NCBI GenBank assembly: GCA_036004665.1
Contig: DASYRG010000036.1
Span: forward strand, 1 to 25,114
Length of the DNA stretch: 25,114 bases
Direction of reading: 5' to 3'
From: JACQGZ01 sp036004665
GTDB lineage: Bacteria; Sysuimicrobiota; Sysuimicrobiia; Sysuimicrobiales; Humicultoraceae
Positions 14,702-22,662 of the stretch are shown here, piece by piece. How positions within the stretch are numbered: the stretch's first letter is position 1; every line of letters begins with the position of its first letter. A program made the translations under genes and the position numbers. The notes under the pieces are model-generated. The model searched no databases and had not been told where the DNA came from. It was given only the letters and a program-made list of their open reading frames with translations.

Positions 14702-17455
14702 TTAGGTGGGTGCAGACCCCTCGAGGGCCGCAACCTGCTCGGGCGTCAACGCCTGCCCCTGTGCCCACGCACGGGTGAAGGCGTCCTCTCCCAGCGCGGA
14801 GCGGGTCCCCTCCAGCAACTCCTCGTATTTCGCCCGGATGAAGGGGGGGAGGGGGACGCCGATCGACAGGCGCAGCGCGTCCGCCGCGGCGAAGAGGACG
14901 GCCGCTCGCTCGAACTCCTCCCGTCCTGTGGCGACGGTGGCGAGTCCCACGAGTGAGGTGGCGATGCCCCGTTTGTCCCCGAGTTCCATCCGCAGCGTGA
15001 GACTCTCTTTGAAGAAATCAGAGGCCCGCTCGAAGTCGCCCTGGTACCAGGCCACGATTCCCAGGTTGCTCTGGGCAAAGGCGGTCCCCGCTTTGTCCTT
15101 GAGCTCCTGCGCCAGGACCAGCGTCTCTTCGAGCAGCGCGGTCGCCCGCGCATAGTCTCCTTGCTCGCGTCTGATCAGGCCGAGATTGTTCAGGGCTTCG
15201 ACCAGCACCCATCTGTCACCAAGGGTCCTGGCCTGGACCACAATCTCTCCGAGGAGCTCAGCCGCGCGGGCAGCGTCGCCCTGAGCCCGCGCGACGAAGG
15301 ACTGGACGGCACGGGCGTCCAGGACGCCAAACTGATCCCCGGTCTCACGGCTGATGGCGAGGCTCTCCTCACTAAGGGCTGCGGCGCGGTCGAAGCGCTC
15401 CAGCCTACAGGCGTCGATCCCCAGGATGTTCAGGCAGGATGCGGTGCCGCGCTTGTCCCCAAGTTCCCGGCTGAGCCCCAGGCTCTCGGCGGCCAGGGCG
15501 GCGGCCCGCTCAAAATCGCCCTGGAAGAAGGTCAGGTAGGCGGCCCCGATGAGGGCCTTCGCCCGCGCCTCCGTGTGTACGTCGACGCCGCGGGCGATCG
15601 CTGCCTCCAGCCAGCCGCGGCCTTCCGTCCAATAGCCGCGCACTCTCCAGAACCGCCACAGGGCGCCCGAGAGCCGGCGTCCAAGCTCGGGATCCTCCGT
15701 CTCGCGCCGGCACCATTCCAGCGCTGCGCGCAGGTTGTCGTGTTCCACTTCGAGCCGGTCGAACCAGACCGCCTGCTGCGCTCCTTGCAGCAAGGCCTCC
15801 CCCTGCTCGGCCAGGTGGAGGAACCAGTCGCGATGCCGCGCCCGCACTTGCTCCGCTTCTCCGGTTTCTGCCAGCCGATCCCGGGCATACTGGCGGACGG
15901 TTTCCAACAGCCGGTAGCGTGTCTCCCCGTTGGGCTCCTGGACGAGAACGAGGGACCGGTCCACGAGGCGCGAGAGCAGATCGAGGACCTCCTCGACCTC
16001 GAGCCCGTCGGCGGCAGAGACCGCCTCGGCCGCTTCCAGCGTCCACCCTCCGGCGAAGACCGAAAGCCGACGCAGGAGCATGCGCTCATGCTCGGTCAGC
16101 AACTCGTAGCTCCAGTCCATCGCCGCCTTCAGCGTCTGGTGGCGGGGTGGTGTGGTGCGGCCACCCGTGGTGAGCAGGCGGAAACGATCGTCCAGCTTGG
16201 AGGCGATCTGTTCGACGGACATGACCTTTGTTCTCGCCGCTGCCAGCTCGATGGCGAGGGGGATGCCGTCGAGTCGGCGGACTACCTGCGCGACGAGCGG
16301 GGCGGTGCCGGCCGTCATGTGGAAGTCGGGCTTGCTCAGGGCGGCCCGGTCGATGAAGAGGCGGACGGCTTCGAACTGCGTGATGTCCTCGCCTCCGACC
16401 ACCCGGTCAGGATCGGGGAGGGAGAGGGAGGGGACGGCGTAGGCGACCTCGCCCGGGACACCCAGGACCTCCTGACTGGTGGCCAGCACTCGCAGATTGG
16501 GGCATTTCCGGAGCAACGTCTCTGCGACCTCTGCGCAGGCTGCGGAGAGATGTTCGCAATTGTCCAGAACGATCAGCGCGGTCTGCGTTCGCAAGTAGTC
16601 GGCCAGCGCGTCCGTCAGTGTTTGCGCTATGGTCTCCCGCACGCCGAGGGTCGAGGCGATCGTCGGCAGCACCAGGGCGGGATCGGACAGCGAGGCCAGT
16701 TCCACCAGCCACACGCCGTCGGAGTAGTCGTCCATGATCTCGGCCGCCGCCTGCAGTGCCAGCCGGGTCTTCCCCGCTCCTCCCGCGCCTGTCAGGGTGA
16801 GGAGCCGGGTTACCCCGAGCAGGCGCCGGACCTCTGCCAGTTCGCGGGATCGGCCGATGAAGCTGGTCAGCTGCACCGGTAGATTGTTTGGAATGCGTGC
16901 GAGCGTGCGTAGGGGTGGGAACTCCCCGGGCAGGCCGATGCCGATGACCTGATAGATGTGCTCCGGCCGTGCGAGGTCACGGAGCCGGTGCTCGCCAAGG
17001 TCACGCACCCTCACGCCCTCGAGGAGCGCGTCCCGCACGAGCTCATGGGTGCTTGGCAGGAGCAGGATCTGCCCGCCGTGCGCAGCACGCATCAGGCGCG
17101 CGGCCCGGTTAAGAGGCGGCCCGAAGTAGTCCCCCTCACGTTCGTCCGCTACTCCCGTCGACAGCGCCATGCGTACGCGCAGCCCTCCTGGTACCAACCA
17201 TGGTTCTGCCGTAAGCGCACGCTGAGCCGCCACGGCGGCAGCTACTGCATCAGTAGCTCTCACGAAGACGGCGTCGACGGCATCCCCGACGGTCTTGAAG
17301 ATGTGCCCCGAGTGGGCTTCGACGGCCTCACGCAGCAGCGTGTCGTGCCGGGCCACCGCACCCTTCATCTGGTCGGGGTGCGCTTCCCAGAGCCGCGTGC
17401 TGCCTTCGATGTCGGTGAAGAGGAAGGTGACGGTGCCGGTGGGCAGGTCTGCCAT
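14702..17455 (-). CDS. Cyclase-STAND ATPase-TPR signalling protein (in-operon copy B)
   Basis: A 917-residue paralog of copy A with the same layout: class III cyclase (about 7-165), STAND/NB-ARC-like ATPase (about 205-555; Walker A TGAGGAGKT with Lys229, Walker B ALIVLDNCEHL, GIPLAIELAAARTKVMS, RRLSVFAGGWTLEAAE) and TPR repeats (about 565-890). Metal Asp15 and Asp58, Walker Lys229 and the cyclase residues fall at the same numbers as in copy A, so the two align without net gaps to that point and are probably an old tandem duplication. Unlike copy A, it keeps Lys54 (FKTVGD) and Asn116/Arg120 (LNRAAR), the residues expected of an active adenylyl-type cyclase. The ATG lies 3 bases after the ligD stop, which indicates co-transcription with ligD. 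The signal sensed by the TPRs is unknown. Confidence 0.88.
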   Translation of the reverse strand: MADLPTGTVTFLFTDIEGSTRLWEAHPDQMKGAVARHDTLLREAVEAHSGHIFKTVGDAVDAVFVRATDAVAAAVAAQRALTAEPWLVPGGLRVRMALSTGVADEREGDYFGPPLNRAARLMRAAHGGQILLLPSTHELVRDALLEGVRVRDLGEHRLRDLARPEHIYQVIGIGLPGEFPPLRTLARIPNNLPVQLTSFIGRSRELAEVRRLLGVTRLLTLTGAGGAGKTRLALQAAAEIMDDYSDGVWLVELASLSDPALVLPTIASTLGVRETIAQTLTDALADYLRTQTALIVLDNCEHLSAACAEVAETLLRKCPNLRVLATSQEVLGVPGEVAYAVPSLSLPDPDRVVGGEDITQFEAVRLFIDRAALSKPDFHMTAGTAPLVAQVVRRLDGIPLAIELAAARTKVMSVEQIASKLDDRFRLLTTGGRTTPPRHQTLKAAMDWSYELLTEHERMLLRRLSVFAGGWTLEAAEAVSAADGLEVEEVLDLLSRLVDRSLVLVQEPNGETRYRLLETVRQYARDRLAETGEAEQVRARHRDWFLHLAEQGEALLQGAQQAVWFDRLEVEHDNLRAALEWCRRETEDPELGRRLSGALWRFWRVRGYWTEGRGWLEAAIARGVDVHTEARAKALIGAAYLTFFQGDFERAAALAAESLGLSRELGDKRGTASCLNILGIDACRLERFDRAAALSEESLAISRETGDQFGVLDARAVQSFVARAQGDAARAAELLGEIVVQARTLGDRWVLVEALNNLGLIRREQGDYARATALLEETLVLAQELKDKAGTAFAQSNLGIVAWYQGDFERASDFFKESLTLRMELGDKRGIATSLVGLATVATGREEFERAAVLFAAADALRLSIGVPLPPFIRAKYEELLEGTRSALGEDAFTRAWAQGQALTPEQVAALEGSAPT

Positions 17456-17458
17456 CCC

Positions 17459-20260
17459 TTAGCTTTTCTGACCGGCCGTGGCCAGGGCCTGTTCGAGCCG
17501 CTGGTGGAGCTTGCCCATGTCCTTCCACGGGTCCGCCGTCTTGCGCAGCCTGGCGGGCACCGTCTTGTAGGTGAAGGTCAGCGGATCGAACCCGCGCTCC
17601 AGTTCCTTCCAGGTGACGGGGGTGGAGACGGTGGCCTGAGGTGTGGGGCGAAGGCTGTAGGCGCTGGCTAAGGTGGCGCCGAGCCGGTTCTGGTTGTAGT
17701 CGAGGAAGACCTTGCCGACGCGTTTCTCTACTGCCCACTCCGTGGTCAGCCGGTCGGAATGCTCGGCGGCGAGGAACTGGCAGATCGCTTTGGCGAACCC
17801 GTGTGTCTCGTCATACGTATAGCGGCGCGCGATCGGCACGTAGAGGTGCAACCCCGTCTTTCCGCTGGTCTTGACGAAGGTCTGCAGCCCCATCCCCTCA
17901 AGCAGCCGCCGCAGGTCGATGGCGGCCTCCCGGGCCGCTTCAAACCCGCGGCGGGAGTAGTCGGGATCCTTCTCGCCGGGACCTTTGCGCGGCTGCTGCC
18001 CCTTCGGAAAAATGTAGGGATCGACGTCGAAGACCAGCTGGTCAGGGAAGTTGAGGACGCTCGCCCGCAGCGCCTCCTCGGAAGAGGAGACGTCGGTGCC
18101 CGGCAACTCCCCGGCGCCCTCGCCGCGGCGCGCAGGGGTGATGCGGCTGTACCAGGGGTGCATCTCGATATCCGCGATCTGGGCCAGCCAGAGCAGCGTG
18201 GCCAGGTTGTTGCCGACCGGCGCCGCGTTGGTCGTCTTGGTCGTCTCCGTCCAGACGTGCGCGATGGTGACGTAGTCGGGGGCGTCGGGGTAGTCCTTCT
18301 GGTGGAAGTTTTCGCCGTGGATGCCGTCGGGAAAGCGGCGTAGGGTGAGCGGACGGTCCCGCAGGTGCGGCAGGATGGTCTCCGAGATGGCCAGGTAGTA
18401 GGTGATCAGGTCGGCCTTGGTGAGGCCCAACTCGGGCCAGTAGGTTTTCTCCAGGTTCGTGAACTCGACCGGAAGGCGGCGCTTCGCCACCTCTCGTTCC
18501 AGCGGTGACAGCGTCTCAGCCCCGCGGCGGCCCGTGGCTGTGCTGCGCGTTCCGGAGGCGGGCCGGGGCGGACCACCGTCCGGTGACAGTTCATCGGGGA
18601 TTTGCGGCGGGCGGACCTCCTCCAGCAGACTCTCGTGGGGAGGCACGTCGGGACGCAGCCCTTTGTAGACGGGAGCGCGGAGGACGCCTTCATCAGTCCA
18701 CTCTCCATACTCGACCTCCACCACGATGCGCGGCTCGATCCAGGTCGCCGGCTCCATCGTCGCCGGCGTCGTCGCAAAGGGGGATGTCTTGCGCACCAGG
18801 GGGCGCAGGAGTGCGAGGACCTCTTCGAGCGCGCGGTCGGTGAACCCGCCGCCGACCTGGCCGATGTGCTGGAGCCGTCCGCGCCCGTCGTAGAGGCCGA
18901 CGATGAGGGCGCCGAAGTGGCTGCTCCGCCCTCGCCGCCCCTGCGTGAATCCCCCCACGACCGCCTGTAGGGTGCGCCGCACCTTGATCTTCACCCAGGC
19001 CCCGCTGCGCCGCCCCGGCTCGTAGGGGCTGGCGGCGCGCTTCCCCACGATCCCTTCCAGCCGATGGTCCTGCGCGGCCCGGTAGAAGGCCTTTCCCTCG
19101 CCAGGGAAGGTATCGGAGAGGCGCACGACCGGACCGGGGGGGAGGATCGCCTCCAGAATCTCTCGCCGCTCGCGCAGCGCTCGCGTGGTCAGGTCATGTC
19201 CGTTGTAGTGGAGGATGTCGAAGACGAAGTAGAGGACCGGGAACTTGGCCCGCGCATCGTCCACGTCCTGGACCCCCTGCAGGTTGATGCGCTGTTGCAG
19301 CCGCTGGAAACTGGGGCGCCCGAACTCATCCGGCGCGATCACTTCTCCGTCGAGCACCGCGTCGGGGAGGCCGGCGCCGTAGAGGGCGTCGACGACTTCC
19401 GGGTACTGACGGTTCATTGAGTGCAGGTTTCGGCTGTGCAGCAGGACGCTCCGCTCGGGTCCCTGGCCCCGCAGGATGGCGATCGCGCGCACGCCGTCCC
19501 ACTTCGGCTCGAAGACCCACGCCGGATCGTCGAAGGGCTCCTCGATGAGTTTGGCCAGCATCGGAGGGACGCTCTTGGGCAGGGGAGCGCTGCCGGGCTT
19601 GTCCAACCGCCACCGGCGCAGCGCGGCGGGGCGGCGCGCCCTCGTGGCGACCGGTCCCGGGGCCGGCTCCGAGGAATGCCACCGGGCGGGTTCTTCCTTG
19701 CGGATCTCGTCGATCGTGCGTCCGCTCTTGACGGAGCGCGACGGTTTGGGCAGCGACCAGCCCGCCACCGCGTCGTCATCGCGTTTCTTGAAGAGGAGCC
19801 AGTTGCTGCCGTCGTCGCCCCCGCCCCGACCGCCCATCCGCGTGCGCACGAGATGAAACTCCCCCTGGATCTTCTGGCCGCGCAGGACGACGGTGAGCTT
19901 GCCCTTCTTGAAGCCCTCGGCCGGGTCGCCTTCCAGCGACTCGTAGGTTCCCCGGTCCCAGACCATCACCGCCCCGGCGCCGTAGTTGCCTTCCGGAATG
20001 GTCCCTTCGAAGTCGATGTAGTCGAGCGGGTGGTCCTCCACCGCCACGGCGAGGCGTTTGTCGTCGGGGTTGAGGGAGATCCCCTTGGGGACGGCCCAGG
20101 ACCGGAGCACGCCGGCCATCTCCAGGCGGAAATCGTGATGGAATCTGGTGGCGTGGTGCTCCTGGATGACGAAGCGGTTCCCCGATCGGGCGGCGACCTT
20201 CCCTTCCGGTTCCGGAGTCTTCCTGAAGCGCCGTTTGCGGCGGTATTCCTCCAGCGGCAT
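17459..20260 (-). CDS. ligD: Multifunctional NHEJ DNA ligase LigD (PE-LIG-POL)
   Basis: A 933-residue protein that cleans, fills and seals broken DNA ends with Ku. Domain order is phosphoesterase, ligase, polymerase, as in Pseudomonas and unlike Mycobacterium. PE (about 28-165): His35, His41, Asp43 and Arg45 in the HHATRFHHDFRLE block and His77 in EDHPLDY match known active-site positions. Ligase (about 225-545): the AMP-accepting Lys253 in EPKWDG, FVFDILHYNG, EGIVGKR and WVKIKVRR. Primase-like polymerase (about 590-925): metal aspartates Asp745/Asp747 in VFDVDPY, KTSGKTGLH and VGKVFLDYNQN. About 30 extra residues (roughly 707-737, rich in Gly, Glu and Ser) sit between HPWYSR and the DVD motif. 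The ligD ATG is 26 bases after the DUF72 stop. The ribosome binding site is weak. Confidence 0.96.
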   Translation of the reverse strand: MPLEEYRRKRRFRKTPEPEGKVAARSGNRFVIQEHHATRFHHDFRLEMAGVLRSWAVPKGISLNPDDKRLAVAVEDHPLDYIDFEGTIPEGNYGAGAVMVWDRGTYESLEGDPAEGFKKGKLTVVLRGQKIQGEFHLVRTRMGGRGGGDDGSNWLLFKKRDDDAVAGWSLPKPSRSVKSGRTIDEIRKEEPARWHSSEPAPGPVATRARRPAALRRWRLDKPGSAPLPKSVPPMLAKLIEEPFDDPAWVFEPKWDGVRAIAILRGQGPERSVLLHSRNLHSMNRQYPEVVDALYGAGLPDAVLDGEVIAPDEFGRPSFQRLQQRINLQGVQDVDDARAKFPVLYFVFDILHYNGHDLTTRALRERREILEAILPPGPVVRLSDTFPGEGKAFYRAAQDHRLEGIVGKRAASPYEPGRRSGAWVKIKVRRTLQAVVGGFTQGRRGRSSHFGALIVGLYDGRGRLQHIGQVGGGFTDRALEEVLALLRPLVRKTSPFATTPATMEPATWIEPRIVVEVEYGEWTDEGVLRAPVYKGLRPDVPPHESLLEEVRPPQIPDELSPDGGPPRPASGTRSTATGRRGAETLSPLEREVAKRRLPVEFTNLEKTYWPELGLTKADLITYYLAISETILPHLRDRPLTLRRFPDGIHGENFHQKDYPDAPDYVTIAHVWTETTKTTNAAPVGNNLATLLWLAQIADIEMHPWYSRITPARRGEGAGELPGTDVSSSEEALRASVLNFPDQLVFDVDPYIFPKGQQPRKGPGEKDPDYSRRGFEAAREAAIDLRRLLEGMGLQTFVKTSGKTGLHLYVPIARRYTYDETHGFAKAICQFLAAEHSDRLTTEWAVEKRVGKVFLDYNQNRLGATLASAYSLRPTPQATVSTPVTWKELERGFDPLTFTYKTVPARLRKTADPWKDMGKLHQRLEQALATAGQKS

Positions 20261-20286
20261 GGTTGTGAGGTATTTCCCCCGCTACC

Positions 20287-20997
20287 TCATCCGCCCTCCA
20301 GCAGCGCCGGCAGTTGGCGCGCGTAGTCGGTCGCGGGCGCGCCCTCCTCGTGGGTGAAGTAGGCATACACGTCCCGCTTTCGGGCGAGCTGTTCGCCGAT
20401 CCTCATCACCCAGGCACTGAGGGCGGCGGGAGGGTAGCTGGATCGGTGGAGGCGCAGGTAGACGAAAGGGCCGACGAAGTGCAGCACCGGCTCATCCTCG
20501 TCCGATTCCATGATCGTCAGGGCGGTGTGCTGCTCTTCCAGGAGGGCGTACACCTCGTCTTGATACCAGGAGGGATGCCGGAACTCGATCGTCCGACGCC
20601 GCGGTGGCAACAGGGAGAGGAAGTCCCGCAGCAGCGGCAGGTCGGCTTTGAGCGACGGCGGGAGCTGGAAGAGCAGGGGTCCGGCCCGGTCGCCCAGATC
20701 GCGCAGGCGCTCCAGCTGCAGCTGCACGGATTCCTCCGCGTTGCGGAGGCGCCGGTTGTGTGTGATCACGCGGTGGGCCTTGACGCTGAACCGGAACCCC
20801 CGCGGCGTGGCTTTGCGCCACTGCGTCACCTGCGCCGGCTGAGGGAAGCGGTAGAAGGTATTGTTCAGTTCGACGGTCGGGAAGATGCGGCTGTAGTACT
20901 TGAGCATCTCCTCCTGCGGCAGATCCTTGGGGTAGAAATTCTCCCGCCATTCCGGATAACTGAACCCCGACGTTCCGGCAAGGAGGCGGGCGGCCAT
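20287..20997 (-). CDS. DUF72 family protein within the NHEJ operon (second copy)
   Basis: A 236-residue DUF72 (YecE-like) protein with the blocks AGTSGFSYPEWRENFYP, VELNNTFYRFP, FSVKAHRVITHNRRL, GPLLFQLPPS, IEFRHPSWY and, at the C-terminus, VYAYFTHEEGAPATDYARQL. It is slightly shorter than the copy at 5033-5800, mainly towards the C-terminus. Its molecular activity is not established. The ATG at 20997 gives the family N-terminus; the open frame further upstream has no family similarity and runs into ku. It sits 43 bases after ku and 26 bases before ligD, all on one strand, so a role linked to end joining is plausible by position only. Confidence 0.88.
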   Translation of the reverse strand: MAARLLAGTSGFSYPEWRENFYPKDLPQEEMLKYYSRIFPTVELNNTFYRFPQPAQVTQWRKATPRGFRFSVKAHRVITHNRRLRNAEESVQLQLERLRDLGDRAGPLLFQLPPSLKADLPLLRDFLSLLPPRRRTIEFRHPSWYQDEVYALLEEQHTALTIMESDEDEPVLHFVGPFVYLRLHRSSYPPAALSAWVMRIGEQLARKRDVYAYFTHEEGAPATDYARQLPALLEGG

Positions 20998-21040
20998 CCG
21001 CAGAGGACGCTGGGCGCCGGCAGACCGCGGAGGCCCCGGC

Positions 21041-21895
21041 CTAGCGGTGACGCTCCCGCATGGCGGCGGCGGCCGCGGGCCGGGAGGCGCCCCGGCGGGC
21101 AGCGGGCGCCTGCGGCTGTGCTTTGGGCGTGCGGGCCTGCTCGAGGCTGCGGCGCAGGGCATCCATCAGGTCGACGACCTTCTCGGGTCTCGGGCCCGGC
21201 GCCGCGGTGACCGCCTCGCCGGCCTCCTTGGCCTTGATCGCCGCCATGATCTTCTCGCGGTAGGTGTCGGTGAACGTCTCGGGCTGGAACCCGTCGCTGA
21301 GCCCCTCGATCAACTGCACCGCCATTTTGCGTTCGTTGGGATGAATCCGCGCCGCCGGGACCTCCTCAGTCTCCAGCGCGCGGATCTCGTCCGCGTAAAA
21401 CAGGGTCGACATCACCATGCCGCCGTCGCTGTAGGGCCGCACCGCCACCAGGTGCTCCTTCTCGCGGATGACCACCTTCCCCACGGCGATCTTCCCCGAC
21501 TCGCGCATCGCCTCGCGGAGGAGATGATAGGCTTTGGCGCCGCCCTCATCCGGTGCCACGTAGTAGGACTTGTCGAAGAAGATCGGGTCGATCTCCTCGA
21601 GCTGGATGAACTGGGCGATATCGAGGGCCGGGCCTCCCTCGGGAGTCCCGCGATCCAGCTCCTCGTCGGTCAGGACGACGAAGCGGCCGCGCGTGACCTC
21701 AAAGCCTCGGACCGTCTCCTCGTAGGGCACGATCGCCTCGTGGGTAGGGCACCACCGCCGGTTCTGGATCGGGGTGCCGCAGGGCTGATGCAGCAGCCGG
21801 AAGCGGATGTCTTTGGGATCCTCGGCGGTGAGGAGGCGGATCGGGATGGTGACCAGGCCGAAGGTCAGGTAGCCCTTCCAGATGGGCCGTGCCAT
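21041..21895 (-). CDS. ku: NHEJ DNA end-binding protein Ku
   Basis: A 284-residue bacterial Ku, which forms a homodimeric ring on double-strand break ends and recruits LigD. The N-terminus MARPIWKGYLTFGLVTIPIRL is typical. The core (to about residue 190) contains ISFGLV-like, LEEIDPIFFDKSYYVAPDEGG and the bridging segment with LVAVRPYSDGGMVMSTLFYADEIR. The C-terminal VVDLMDALRRSLEQ is the conserved LigD-contacting region, followed by a short Ala/Arg-rich tail that may bind DNA. The ATG at 21895 is preferred over upstream codons because AAGGGAGA lies 8 bases upstream (21904-21911) and the family N-terminus starts exactly there. It is the first gene of the likely ku-DUF72-ligD-cyclase operon. 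Confidence 0.96.
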   Translation of the reverse strand: MARPIWKGYLTFGLVTIPIRLLTAEDPKDIRFRLLHQPCGTPIQNRRWCPTHEAIVPYEETVRGFEVTRGRFVVLTDEELDRGTPEGGPALDIAQFIQLEEIDPIFFDKSYYVAPDEGGAKAYHLLREAMRESGKIAVGKVVIREKEHLVAVRPYSDGGMVMSTLFYADEIRALETEEVPAARIHPNERKMAVQLIEGLSDGFQPETFTDTYREKIMAAIKAKEAGEAVTAAPGPRPEKVVDLMDALRRSLEQARTPKAQPQAPAARRGASRPAAAAAMRERHR

Positions 21896-21942
21896 GGCGC
21901 TGTTCTCCCTTCGACGGCTCATTCCGTGCGAACGGTTCCTCA

Positions 21943-21970
21943 ATTATAAGAGGTTGGAGGAGACTGTCCA
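21943..21970 (-). promoter_or_regulatory. Near-consensus sigma-70-type promoter for the ku operon
   Basis: Read on the minus strand, the -35 hexamer is TGGACA (21965-21970) and the -10 is a perfect TATAAT (21943-21948), separated by 16 bases. The predicted transcript would begin near 21936, giving a leader of about 40 bases that contains the ku ribosome binding site. An AT-rich element like this stands out in such a GC-rich region. It points to strong housekeeping-type transcription of the NHEJ operon. I see no clear operator overlapping it. Confidence 0.7.
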
Positions 21971-21992
21971 CCGGCTATCGTAAGTGCCCGTT

Positions 21993-22634
21993 ATGGAGTT
22001 CTTGAGGCCCTTCCTGCGCTATTGGTCGCTCACGCTCGCGGTTTTCGTCTTCTACCTCTTCATGTTCCTGGCCGCTCTCGTGGACGTGGCCATCGAGGTG
22101 CGCGAAGAGATGCGCAAGCGGCGCGCCGCCGCCGCCAAGCCACGCACCGGGCCGGTCCTCGATCGGAACCCGCTCAAGGACAGGACGATCGCGCAGACCT
22201 TTGCCAGCCCGGGGCAGCAGCTGGATCCCACGCGGCAATGGGTCCGCGATCACGTCGCCGTGGTACTCGAGGAGCTGGGCATAAACCGCGCACAGGTCCT
22301 GGTCCTCGAAGACTCCAAGCACCACCCCTTCATCCAGATCTCCGATGGGATCCGCCTGCGCACCTATCGGATTCCCAAAGAGGCCGTCGAGGCGGGGATA
22401 CGTGGGGAGGGGGCCAAGATCGAGGAGATTAAGACCGTCCTCCGTGGGCACCTCGCTGCGGATTTCCTCGGCCAGGAAGATCGGCGGCCGCCCGTGACGA
22501 CTGAGCTGGCTCGGGAAGCGGCCTCCAAGGCCCCGGCCGCCAGGCCCGCGGCCGCCGCCGCGCCCTCGACCACAGGGACGCCTCCACCGGCTGAAACCAC
22601 ACAGGGTCCCTCGCAGGAAGGTTCGGGTGGCTGA
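21993..22634 (+). CDS. Unrecognised single-pass membrane protein
   Basis: A 213-residue protein that I do not recognise. One hydrophobic segment lies at about residues 11-32 (SLTLAVFVFYLFMFLAALVDVAI), followed directly by a charged stretch (VREEMRKRRAAAAK) that puts the rest in the cytoplasm by the positive-inside rule. A compact middle region (about 75-165) looks folded, with DHVAVVLEELGI, VLVLEDSKHHPFIQI and SDGIRLRTYRIPKEAVEAG. The tail (about 170-213) is a low-complexity Ala/Pro/Thr/Ser stretch. The ATG at 21993 is the nearest good start; GTG at 21984 is an alternative. It is divergent from ku and lies 28 bases before the third cyclase gene, with which it is probably co-transcribed. Confidence 0.75.
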   Translation: MEFLRPFLRYWSLTLAVFVFYLFMFLAALVDVAIEVREEMRKRRAAAAKPRTGPVLDRNPLKDRTIAQTFASPGQQLDPTRQWVRDHVAVVLEELGINRAQVLVLEDSKHHPFIQISDGIRLRTYRIPKEAVEAGIRGEGAKIEEIKTVLRGHLAADFLGQEDRRPPVTTELAREAASKAPAARPAAAAAPSTTGTPPPAETTQGPSQEGSGG

Positions 22635-22662
22635 GCGTTAGCGGAAGAGTGGGGTCACGCTG

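Noticed and set aside
15161..16882. 573-residue open frame on the plus strand
   Set aside because: It lies fully antisense to the ATPase and TPR parts of copy B, with no motif and no ribosome binding site; it is a by-product of high GC.
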